Positions 44,262-55,069 of a DNA stretch of 64,000 bases are shown in pieces. The translations under genes and the position numbers were made by a program. The notes under the pieces are model-generated. The model ran no database searches and was not told the DNA's origin. It saw only the letters and a program-made list of their open reading frames with translations. The first letter of the stretch is position 1; each line of letters starts with the position of its first letter. The stretch is taken from contig CM060734.1 of NCBI GenBank assembly GCA_030704615.1, positions 992,001-1,056,000 on the forward strand, written 5' to 3'. Source of the DNA: Takakia lepidozioides (taxonomy: Eukaryota; Streptophyta; Takakiopsida; Takakiales; Takakiaceae).

Positions 44262-46189
44262 AATTCTCCACGTGGTTAGCCCTGTGCTTAACTCAAATGC
44301 AAGAAATCTATCTAGATGTACCTATTGGTTCACTCAGTCTTTTCCTGTCCGAGTCAAAACATAAAACGTCAATAAAAAATGAAAAGAACAAAAATCCCAA
44401 AGGAGAATGACAAAGGTCCAATTCTCCTTCTATTCGGAATACAAAGAGTCCTGACTATTCACTTACCTCCCGGCAGATGTACCATTCATATGACGAGCCC
44501 TGAGCGCGCGCGGTCAGGGTGACGGCATAGTAGTCTAGGAGGGTCGTGGTAAGTTGCGGTGTAGGTTAGGCTCATTGAACCGCCTACCCGACTACGGTTA
44601 GTGCATGGGGTCCGTGGTCGTATATGGTGGCTATGATCACTATTTAAGTTCTACCGGCAAAGAGAAATCACGTACTCCTCTTCACAGGGCAAGTTTGCGT
44701 TTCTAAGTCCTACAATCTACTCAGTAACTACCTTCCAAGTCTTTGTGTTTTATTGTCTAATTCCTACCGCCTAGGCCCCCGAGCCGCCTATAGCCGGGAC
44801 ATGTTTTAATCCCTTCACAAGGCACTTGCCGAGCCTAGAGGGAAAATCTTCCTCTCCCAATGCCCCTCTTTCGCCGAGGGTTTGAGTTCAAGTCACTTCT
44901 AATGGAAGGTCCAACGCTTCCTACCCCAGTGCCTAAATACTTTGTTTTAGCAAAGGAGTGGCCAAAATGCCTATCGTCATCCAATAGGTTCACCAAGTTC
45001 AATAAGGTGGTTCTAAGCCCCTCAACTCAACAAGTTCAATTAGTTTAATCAATGCCCTACAGGCTATAACGAGCACCACGTGCATCTATCCTATTTAAGT
45101 AATTTCGCAAATCAGAAATGTTGGAAAATAAAAGAAATTAAGAAAAATCAGAAAAATTACCTCCCCTATGGGAAATCATGTGGGGAATCCAAAGATACCC
45201 TTGGCGCCTAAAGATGCCCTTGGGAACCCAATGAGAACCGAGGAACACCCGGGAACCGTTCCCTGCCGCGGGGAACTGTCGCGGCTCTATCGGATGAATG
45301 AATCTCGCTGAGAGCTCATCCCTGCATACTACATTCGTTAGTCCAAAACATGCATGCGTAAATAATAAAATAACCACTGGTGGATCCAAGCCAGATTTCA
45401 CCCCCTTACATTATTTTAAGGCGCTGGTGCGCTTTCCCTCCGTGGAAAAAGTCATCCTCTACCTTGGGCTCTGACACAAAGGCTCACTGTAGCCGAGTTT
45501 TTAGGACATAGTACTTTCTCTCCTTCCTTGTCTCTCGAGGTCTCCGCCTCTAGCTCACTGCTCCCATGCCCGCTTGGCTCTCTCTTGGAGTCCTAAGAAC
45601 GCTCCCCTCCAAGGCTACGTCCTCCCAAAATCCTAGATTTTATCTACCACTGGCGCCTTAGATAATGGCTCCTAACCCTTAGAGAGGTATAAATTGAATC
45701 TAATAACTAAAGGTAAGAATACCCCCCTTTAAGGGAATTTGCAGACGCATTGCCCGCTGGGTAAAACACCCCGCCACGTGGCGGGGCTCAGATCCGCGCG
45801 TAGTGGTCCAAACCGTGGACCGCTGCGGTTAACGCCAGCGTCCGCCGGTCCGTCTCAACTTCTGGTTATCCAGCGGTAAAGACCCGCACCCTGCTCGCAC
45901 GCTTCAGGGCCTCACGCCTGAGCCACGCGGCTGATGTTCTTGATCTCAGTACGACTTAAGGTCAGCGCTGGGGCCCCACTCCCGTACGTCGTGGCTGGGC
46001 CACGGCTGCCTCCACGCTTTTAGTAATCGAGTCCCTACTCTCTAGGCGCAGCACCCGCGCTCCTCCCGGGCTGCTCGCGACTTTGGGGCAGCTGCTGTCA
46101 AGCGAAATTAGCCCGCCCAAACCCCAAGACAAAAAATACAACCCATATTTTCAAGGTTAACCACTCGAGCCCAGGCTCGAGCTCTCCTA
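44262..46189 (-). other. Probable 5' leader and LTR of element D
   Basis: On the minus strand TTTGTGTCAGAGCCC at 45480-45466 resembles a tRNA-iMet primer site (TGGTATCAGAGCC). The stretch to its right (45485-46170) is GC-rich with a perfect palindrome CCCCGCCACGTGGCGGGG at 45769-45786 and could be the LTR, but no partner LTR is present to prove it. Confidence 0.35.
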
Positions 46190-46914
46190 TTGGTGGAGGC
46201 ACGTCCTCTACACTTTGAACCATTTTTTAATGACCTCATACTTGCTCGGTACCTGTTCAACGACATGTACAACATACTGGCAAAGTTTCAAAACAATCAA
46301 AAATTGTTGAATGAAGAAACCATTGGTTCACCCATTGCAATATTTTAAATCAAACTCATACTTGTCCGGTACCTTTAAGAAGGCATGTACAATGCAATGG
46401 CAAAGTTTGAAAGCAATCAGATCATTTCATCAAGTAATCATTGGTTCATCCTGTGAACCATTTTTGATTGATCTCATACTTATCCGGTCCATGTAAGAGG
46501 GCATGTAGAACATACTGGCAAAGTTTCAAATTGATTGACCATGTACTTGTCCCATCCCTATAAGAGGGCATATACAACGCAATGGCAAAGTTGCAAAGCA
46601 ATAAAAAATCATTTCATCAATTAATCATTGGTTCATCCTTTGAATCATTTTTTATTCGCCTCATACTTGTCCGGTTCTTCTAAAAGGGCATGTACAACAC
46701 ACTCGCAAAGATTGGAATGAAAATAAAACCATTTGATGAAGGAACTGTTGGTTCACCCATTGAACCATTCTTTATTCACCTCATTCTTGTCTGGTACCTG
46801 TAATAGGGCATGTAGAACACACTTGCAAACATTGGAATGAATCAAATATCATTTGACCCCCGAACTACTCGTTAAACGAGTAACGATTAATCACGAATAA
46901 ATGAACGGACGAAT

Positions 46915-48740
46915 AAATCATTTGCCTCCCCATCGACGCGCTCACCCCTCAAGCCATTCCATAATTGAATTGAATTTAAATTAATTTTAAGCCAATAAAT
47001 AGGTTTGCACTGCCTTTCATTGGGGGTTTCTGGCACGTATCAATTTTGTTTTTGGCTCAATTTTGTTCTGCGGCTTCAAGCATCCCACCGCTACTCCCCC
47101 GCCAAAATTTGGACCAATCAAAAATGCCCCAAAAAAAAAAGTTTTCTCTTTGTTCACTGTTGCATAACTCTCTGTGAATAGTGCATGAAGTAGAACACAA
47201 ATCAAGTTTGGAGTGCAAAACAGGGAAGAAACTATGGTTTTGCGTCCAAATGGATTTTGTTCACTCCCAAATTTGGCACGCACATTGCATATGGAGTCAT
47301 TACATGCCCCATTCAAAAATGGAATGAAAAAGAAATCATGAGCACGCGAAACGCGGTCCAACAAGTCCCAAAGTAATAGCAGATCCAATGAAATACATTC
47401 AATGGGTGAACGGATGGTTGCCCATCCAAATCATTTCTGTTTGCTTCCAAACTTTGCCAGTACGTTCGAGACATCCTCTCATAGGTCCCGGACTATTATG
47501 ACATTAATCGAAATTCATTTGATGGCTCAACGGATTGGTTGGCCATTGAAATGGTTCGCTTTGAGACTTGGCCAGTATATTCAATGTACCATGCAAGAGG
47601 CCTCAGAGTAATATGAGATCAATCGAAATTCGTTCAATGGGCCAACGGATGGTTGCCCATCCAAATGATTTTCGTTCGCTTTGAGACTTGGCCAGTGTGT
47701 TCAATATACCCTCTGATAGGTCCCAGTGTAATATGAGATCAATGGAAATTCGTTCAATGGGCCAATGAGGCATTCAGTTGTCATCTGGTTTTTGTTCATT
47801 GCGAAAAAAAAATCTTGCAATGCGTGCATGGCTATTGCACCCATTGAACGGATGTGGTTGAAGCCCCTCTTTTGCCCGCATGTGCTTGAACATGTGTGCA
47901 ATACATATGCGGAGACACAACAGACGAATAAATCATTTGCCTCCCCATCGACGCGCTCACCCCTCAAGCCATTCCATAATTTAATTTAATTTTAATTAAT
48001 TTTAAGTCAATAAATAGGTTTGCACTGCCTTTTCTGGCACGTATCGATTTTGTTTTTGGTTCAATTTTGTTCTGCGGCTTCAAGCATCCCATTGCTACTC
48101 CCCCGCCAAAATTTGGATCAATCAAAATTGCCCCCAAAAAAAGGTGTTCTCTTCGCTCACTATTGAAGAACTCTTTATGAAGAATGCATGAAGTAGAATA
48201 CAAATCAAGTTTAGAGTGCAAAACAGGGAAGAAACTGTGGTTTTGGGTCCAAATGAATTTTGTTTGCTCCCAAATTTGGCACACATGTTGCATATAGAGT
48301 CATTATACGCCCCATTAAAAAACAGAATGAAAAAAAAATCATGAGCACGCGAAACGCAGTCCAACAGGTCCCAAAGTAATAGCAGATCCAACGGAATACA
48401 TTCAACGGGTGAACGGATGGTTTCCCATCCAAATCATTTTTGTTTGCTTCTAAACTTTGCCAGTACGTTTGAGACATCCTCTCACAGGTCCCAGACTAAT
48501 ATGAGATCAATCGAAATTCATTCAATGGCTCAACGGATGGTTGGCCATCAAAATGATTTTGGTTCGCTTTGAGACTTGGCTAGTATGTTCAATGTACCAT
48601 GTAAGAGCCCCAGAGATATGAGATCAATCGAAATTCGTTCAATGGGCCAACGGATGGTTGCCCATCCAAATGATTTTCGTTCGCTTTGAGACTTGGCCAG
48701 CGTGTTCAATGTACCCTCTGATAGGTCCCAGTGTAATATA
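46915..48740. repeat. Tandem duplication of ~1 kb inside the satellite
   Basis: AATAAATCATTTGCCTCCCC starts both copies (46915 and 47929). Both carry the same order of sub-repeats, including the TTGTTCTGCGGCTTCAAGCA segment. A diverged third version is visible around 49860-50390. Suggests a higher-order organisation. Confidence 0.75.
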
Positions 48741-48929
48741 AAATAAATCGTTAACGATTTATCATGAATTATCCAACAGTGAAACTGTTGGTTCACCCTT
48801 TGAACCATTTTACATTGACCTCATACTTGTCCGGTAACTTTAAGAGGGCATGTACAAGACACTCGCAAAGTTTCAAATCAATCCAAAATCATTTGGCATG
48901 GGAATGATTGGTTCACCCATAGCCAATTT

Positions 48930-49230
48930 CAGGGGCTGGACTTGCAATTTGAGGGGCTTCAATTGCCAATTTGAGGGGCTGGACTAGCAATTGCCATTTC
49001 ACAGGCTACAATTGCAATTTGAGGGGTTGGAATTGCCATTTCAGGGGCTAGAATTGTAATTTGAGGGTTGGAATTAAATTGAGGGGTTGGAATTGACAAT
49101 TTCAAGGGCTCTAGTTACAATTTGAGGGGCGGCCGGAGTTGGCCATTTTATGGACTGGCATTACCAATTTTAAGGGCTTGAATTGCATTTTGAATTGTAA
49201 TTCAAGGGTTAGAATGGGCCATTAGGGGGC
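48930..49230. repeat. Minisatellite of ~20-bp units
   Basis: Repeats of a TTTGAGGGGCTGGAATTGCAA-like unit, about a dozen, with variation in length. Confidence 0.75.
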
Positions 49231-50956
49231 TAGAATTACCAAAGCAATGACATCCAAAGCAGTGACATCCAAAGCAATATAAAATCATTTGATAGCGGAA
49301 TGATTGGTTCACCCTTTCAACCATTTTTTATTCACGTCATACTTTTCCGGTACCTGTAAGAGGGCATGTGGCAGACACTTGCAAAGCTTCAAAGCAATGT
49401 AAATTCATTTCATAGGGGAACAATTGGTTCACCCTTTCAACCATATTTGACTGACCTCATACTTGTCCAGTACCTTTAAGATGGCATGTGAAAGACACTT
49501 GCAAAGCTTCAAAACTCTCAAAAATCATTTGATATGTTCATGATTGATTCACCCTTTCAACCATTTTAGATTGACTTGAAACTTGTGAAAGACCTGTAAG
49601 AGGGCATGTACAAGACACTTGCAAAGTTTCAAATCAATTTAAAATCATTTGGTAGGGGGACGATTGGTTCACCCTTTAAACCATTTTAGATTGATGTCAT
49701 ACTTCTCAAAGACGTGTAAGAGGGCATGTAGAAGACACTTGCAAAGTTTCGGAGCAATAAAATATCATTTCATTGGGGAAGTTTCCGTTCACTCTTTCAT
49801 CCAAATTTGAATTGAACTGGATTTTTACTAAATAAAATGATTTAGAGGGCATAGGATTGTGGATTTGTGGGGCGTAATGATTTTGTTTTTGGCTTGATTT
49901 TGTTTGGTGAGTTGAACCCTCACACCACCACATCCTTGCCAAAAAATGTACCAAAGAAAAATGTTTGAAAAAAAACGTTCATCCTTTGCTCTATGCTCAC
50001 TATTGCAGTACTCTCTATGAAGAGTGCATGAAGTTGAAGATAACTTCACCTTGGAGTGCAAATGAGGGAATAAAATGTGGTTTTGGATGCAAACGATGTC
50101 TGTTCATGGTGATATTTTGCATGCAGACTCTTCATGTTGTTATCAAGCATATGGCTTCAGAATGGAATTAAAAACAATTCATGTGCAGGTGAAAGGTTGT
50201 TTCTCATCTGTACGACACATACCTCCGTTATGAATTTGAATAACCCATTCAAACAACTTTGTTGAAGTTCAACTTTGGTCCACATGTGCTTAAGTACGTA
50301 CAAATCACATACACAAAGTTGCAAGCGAAGAAAAAATAATTTGTCCCCCGAACGACTCGTTAAACCTTTCAACCAATTTTCAATCATGAATCATTTAATA
50401 GGGGAACTATTGGTTCACCATTAGAACCATTTTAGATTGACCTCATACTTGTCCGGTAACTTTAAGAGGGCATGTAGAAGACACTCGCAAAGTTTCAAAT
50501 CAATCTAAAATCATTTGGCAGGGGAACGATTGGTTCACCCATTGAACCAATTTTGATTCACGTCATACTTGTCCGGTACATGTAAGAGGGCATGTGGCAG
50601 ACACTTGAAAAGCTTCAAAGCAATATAAAATCATTTGATAGCAGAACGATTGGTTCACCCTTTCAACCATTTTTTATTCGCCAGATACTTGTCCGGTATC
50701 TGTAAGAGGGCATGCTGGCCCGTTGAACCATTTTGATTAACTTCAAACTTGTCAAAGACCTGTAACAGGGCATGTAGAACCCTTTTCCATATTTGAAGTA
50801 AGTATGAATAGTCTGAGATCTCTCAAAGTAGAGATATTGTGACCTGCATTATAGTACTCCATTGAAGCAACATTCTTGTCCAATATAATGCATGCAACAT
50901 CAGTTGGAGCGTCGTCCATGACCCCATTGGTGTTGTTGGCGGGAATGTGAATTGTT

Positions 50957-51123
50957 GGATGCACAGCTTCTTTTGCTACGGACGGGTGAGAGAATGATAA
51001 GTATTGATCATTGTTCGTACAATTGCTTGTATGTGCTAAAGTAGTTTGACAAGCAAATGTTCACACAATGATCACTAACTACCATTCTCTCACCCATTCG
51101 GAGCAAAAGGAGCTATGCGTCCA
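50957..51123. repeat. Small foldback element
   Basis: Ends TTGGATGCACAGCTTC / GAGCTATGCGTCCAA are inverted, with internal GGGTGAGAGAATG / CATTCTCTCACCC pairing. Its ends match those of the larger foldback at 51228-52119; likely a deletion derivative. Confidence 0.7.
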
Positions 51124-51227
51124 AAATTGTCGCCTGAACTTCTCATTCGCCACGTGTCATGATCCATGAGCGCTCGGCTGCCATGTCAACATTGGTCGTC
51201 TTGGAACTTGCCGGGAACCTGAAGTGT

Positions 51228-52119
51228 TGGATGCACAGCTTGTTCTGATACGAACGAGTGAGAGAATGGTAAGTAATGATCGTTCTTCGAACCCTTGGTT
51301 GTACATGCTATACTAGTTTCACATTGTTTTAAATTGGTTGTAAAGGAGAACCAATCGTTCCTCATCATGGCAATATGTGTGTATTTGCGAGCTTTTCAAT
51401 TGGTTCATGTGACGAAATCAACGTTCCCCAAACAAATGATTATGTATTGCTTTGAAGTTGTGGCGATGAATCAATTTCCTATTACTACATCAGATAAAGA
51501 ACAGAAACATGATATTAATGAATCATCGCTTTTCAATTGGAGGGCATTTTGACAGGTCTTTCCATTAGGTAAACAGTCTCACATGTGGTGTCATCCTCAA
51601 GGTTTTCGGCAGAGAGCAGGTTCATTGCCAGTAAATCACATATTTCTCTCTACCTGACTTGATCCCATGTCAAACAATGCAATGGAAAGCAAACTAGAGA
51701 GATATATATGCGATTTACTGGCAATGAAACTACTCTCTGCCGAAAACCTTGAATATGACACCAGATGTGAGACTAATTACCTAATGGAGGGACCTGTCAA
51801 CATGCCCTACAACACAAAATGAGGATTCGGTAATCTCTTGTTTCTGTTCTATATTTGAAGTAGTAATACGAGTTTCATTCATTGCACAGCTTCAAAGCAA
51901 TTAAAAATCAGTTGACTAGGGATTGCATCTTTCGTCACAAGAACGATTTGAAAACCTTGTAAATTCACCCATCTTGCCATGATAAGGAACGATTGGTTGT
52001 CATTTACAAGCAATTTACAGCAATGTGAAACTAGTGCAGACCGTATAAGCAAGAATTCGGACAACGATCATGAACTACCACGCTCTCACCCATTCGGAGT
52101 AGAAGAAGCTATGCATCCA
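51228..52119. repeat. Large imperfect palindrome (foldback), arms ~430 bp
   Basis: Left arm 51228-51660 is the reverse complement of right arm 51700-52119 with scattered mismatches; the loop is about 40 bp. Arms pair along their full length (for example GGTTTTCGGCAGAGAG with CTCTCTGCCGAAAACC). Translating each arm outward gives similar peptides (NQSFLIMAICV / NQSFLIMARWV), hinting that the arms derive from coding DNA. Flanks contain shared GCGCTCGGCTGCCATGTC. Confidence 0.8.
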
Positions 52120-52368
52120 GAACTGTCGTGTGGACTTCTCAGTCGCTATAGGCCCAATGCCTCTGACCCAGGAGGTTTGAGCGCTCGGCTGCCATGTCAT
52201 CTGCGTCATGTACACTGTCACTCTTCGAGATTCGTGGGTGTGGTGCTTGATTATCCCATATGATGGACCCAGGTGCCATGGCCAAGTAACAAATCATTAA
52301 AACATGATGGTACGAGACAAACACAATTGAAAATAACATTTATTCAAACATGATGTACAGTCAGAGGT

Positions 52369-53994
52369 CTACAAGTTTCTATCCATCTTCCAGCAATTTT
52401 TGGGCTCAGGCCAATTGAATAGCCCCGTCATGAAACGCTTCATAACATTTTCTAGTTTGTACCGCAACTCTACTGTGTTTACACACAAGTTTTCCAGAGC
52501 CGAAGCAAAACAAGTTCCAGTAGACATATCGTTGAGCAGGCTTGCATCAAACGTGTTACCCCCATTTACTGCCTGGGCTATCTTCCCAATTGCAAAGGTC
52601 TTTGATAGCATGGTTAGAGGGGGTCTACGAGGTGTGCCATCTGACTGGTTGTTGGCTACATTATGAACAATTGCAATTTCAGGTGCAATCCACCATCTAT
52701 GTGCGAGAGTCTTTATCATCTTGTCTCTGCTCTCGAAAATGTACAACGTGGTTTTTGGGTCATCCATCGTGGATGCCATCCCCCAATCGCATACCCCGAT
52801 GTACACATCTTCAGACCTTTGTGGAAAATGCAGCAAGATGTTGTCGGGGGACATGTCGTTGTGCAAGAGGTGGTGATTATGGACGTTGAGCATGATGTGC
52901 AAAAGCGCCCATGCCAATTGGGTGCGATTCTATCGGAATCGAACTAGTCGGTTGACCTCCTACATTTCCTGCTTCGTCCCCCGTCGTTCCATTAACTTCT
53001 TGTTATCCCGATCATTCCCCCATTTCCTGTCAATACTCAACCATGATCGTATGGTCCCCCCATTCCACCAATGTGTGTAACCTTCATTTCGACGTGGATG
53101 CAACGCAAAATACTTTATGATGCCGAAATGATGGATTCTTACAGCCAACGCCTCATTGTTATGTTGGACTTTGGCAAGTTCAGCATTTGTTTCCCTGGGC
53201 GTTTTCCCTGCTAGCTCCCAGGATGGAGGAATGAATTGATCCCCAACAATTCTAACCCTCTGAATTGTACCATACCCTCCCTGTTTGGGCGCGTCGAGTT
53301 GTTGTACCTGTGCGTTTGTGGATATGTATCTCACATTCAATGCCGCATCCGCGGATGAGGACCCTGCCTTCCATGGGAGTGGTTTTGTATGTCGTTTGGC
53401 GTGGGCCTTTGCCATGTCAGACCACCAATCCACAAGCACAAACAACTCCTCCTCCGAAGTTGGCATGCGACCTTCAGCTACAGGTGTTCTCGTAACAAAC
53501 TTGTCCATGGTTTGCCTCAGATTCCATGTGGCATCATCGGCCCGGTCCTCCATCCATTTCGTGAACTGGAACTTCGCCCTGTCCTCCTCCCATTCATCCT
53601 CGGCCGAAGCCTCCCTCATTTTCATCTCCATATTGTGCTGGAATCTAAGGAACCCCTCATTCCCATGTCAGACATACAAAAGATTCAAACGCATTATGTC
53701 ATTGTCCTTCAAATAATCCAGCACTACTTGCTTCACCACCTTCGCGGCCTCTGCGCTTGGATAGTCTTTTTTGTTGACCTAACTATCCCGTTCATGTGCA
53801 TGTTTACGCTTCCTACCTTTACGCCCACTTCCCGAGGAACCCCCTGACACTGCGTTCGAAGCAATGTTTCCGGACATGATGAAAGTACTCTGCGGAATAG
53901 ACGCGGTTTCGTATCGGAAAACTAAACCCAGACTATTGATAACCTTATATACTAGCGGACCAATTTCCTCACCCTCTATTGGTATAGTACCCAA
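52369..53994 (-). pseudogene. Protein kinase-like pseudogene with four in-frame stops
   Basis: One uninterrupted register of about 540 codons. It has an N-terminal basic GSGRKGRKRKH stretch, a helical acidic region, and a glycine-loop-like GGYGTIQRV. The catalytic loop is HNDMSPDNIL (H-x-D ... N), the Mg motif CDWGMAS has DWG for DFG, and WIAPEIA stands as the APE motif. Stops at 53779-53781 (TAG), about 53676 (TGA), 52960-52962 (TAG) and about 52933 (TAG) break it, yet no frameshift is seen. Kinase subfamily not recognised; it could be an atypical kinase spread by repeats. Confidence 0.7.
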
Positions 53995-54169
53995 AGCAAA
54001 CTGTCTCCCGCAGTCCTATAAAAAAACCGCAAAAACTCCTCCCCCACACAAATCCACTTTTTTTCCACCCCCAGGGCTCAGTCCTGGCCACCGAAGTTGA
54101 AACTCCAAGAAGCCCCAAAACCGCACTCACAGAGAGGGAAAAAAGTGGGTTGGGAATGGGGGGTAGGCC

Positions 54170-54177
54170 CTTATATA
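54170..54177 (-). promoter_or_regulatory. TATA box upstream of kinase-like pseudogene
   Basis: TATATAAG on the minus strand within GCAGTATATAAGGGCC, about 175 bp upstream of the first ATG at 53994. Position and strand fit a core promoter of that gene. Confidence 0.5.
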
Positions 54178-54289
54178 CTGCCTGGAGAGGCCTGCCTTGA
54201 GCGGCGCGCGACCGCCTCTGCTGCCCATTCGCGCCTCGCCACATGTCCAGGTAGCGGTCGCACCTATGGGTGGTCACAACTAATAACAA

Positions 54290-54840
54290 AACAAAAAAAC
54301 TGCTGCGACCACCTCCTGCTGGTGGTCACACCTTTTTAAAAACAAAAAGAAAATGTGCGACCCCCCCTAAGCGGTCGCACGCAACTGTTAAAAAACAAGA
54401 AAAATGTTGCGACCACCCCACTGCTGGTGGTCGCAGCTATTAAAACAAAATACAAATTGTGCGACCACCAGTAGCGGTGGTCGCAACTGTTTAAAAAAAA
54501 AGAAAAATAGTGCGACTACCCCCTGCTGGTCGTCGCACCTATTTTATAAAACAAATGCTGAGACCACCCCCCTGCTGGTGGTCGCAGCTATAAAATCTGC
54601 GACCACCCCTTGCTGGTGGTCGCACCCAATTTAAAAAAAAGTAAAAATGTGCGACCACCCTCTGCTTGTGGTCACACCTATTAAAAAAAAATGAAAAATG
54701 CTGCGACCACCACCTGCTGGTGGTCGCACCCATTTAAAAAATAAGTAAAAGTGTGCGACCACCCCCTTCTGGTGGTCGCACCTATTTTATATAAAAAAAA
54801 TTGTACGACCAACTGTTGCTGACGGTCGCATGATTGACAA
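54290..54840. repeat. Hairpin minisatellite, about 11 units of ~51 bp
   Basis: Each unit has GCGACCACC, a 5-10 base centre, then GGTGGTCGC, followed by an A-rich spacer. Unit starts near 54304, 54357, 54409, 54461, 54512, 54561, 54599, 54651, 54702, 54756 and 54814. Each palindrome can form a 9-bp stem. Confidence 0.85.
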
Positions 54841-54973
54841 TATAAATCATAATATATGAATTTTACAGATAAAATAATGAAGTCCACGTAATGAGGCCAC
54901 ATCGGTTGCCACGTCAGTTCTCATAGTAAATAGTCAATAGTAAAGTAAAAAAATAAACATAATTATGTACAGT

Positions 54974-55050
54974 AACGTCCGTTTTGGACGTGACATGACG
55001 CACGTCCGTCGCTGACGTCGGACGTGACGCTGACGCGTCAACGCCACGTC
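54974..55050. promoter_or_regulatory. Dense ACGT-core cluster
   Basis: About ten ACGT cores (GACGTG, CACGTC, GACGTC) in under 80 bp, on both strands. ACGT is the core of plant bZIP and bHLH sites. No gene start with recognisable product follows, so function is a guess; it may just be another palindromic repeat. Confidence 0.35.
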
Positions 55051-55069
55051 ACGTCCAAATTTGCAACTA

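Larger units (their letters stand above)
46190..50790. repeat. Satellite-like block with a 120-bp monomer
   Basis: A degenerate unit containing GGTTCACCCTTTCAACCATTTT, TTGTCCGGTACCTGTAAGAG, GGCATGT and TTGCAAAGTTTCAAA recurs throughout. At 49306, 49426, 49546, 49666 and 49786 the spacing is exactly 120 bp. The array is interrupted by a ~1-kb tandem duplication (46915-47925 and 47929-48740) and by a short-period tract (48930-49230). No credible coding; the open frames are by-products. Confidence 0.85.

Noticed and set aside
46311-49954. Small ORFs in the satellite region
   Set aside because: They follow the repeat monomer and have no independent coding signal.
52933-53781. Reassignment of TAG to glutamine as an explanation for stops in the kinase-like gene
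   Set aside because: Other frames here use TAG as a normal stop, a TGA is also present, and streptophyte algae use the standard nuclear code.
54290-54840. Regularly spaced palindromic repeats resembling a CRISPR array
   Set aside because: The repeats are short imperfect palindromes with A-rich, similar spacers; no cas genes are present and the setting is eukaryotic. It is a minisatellite.
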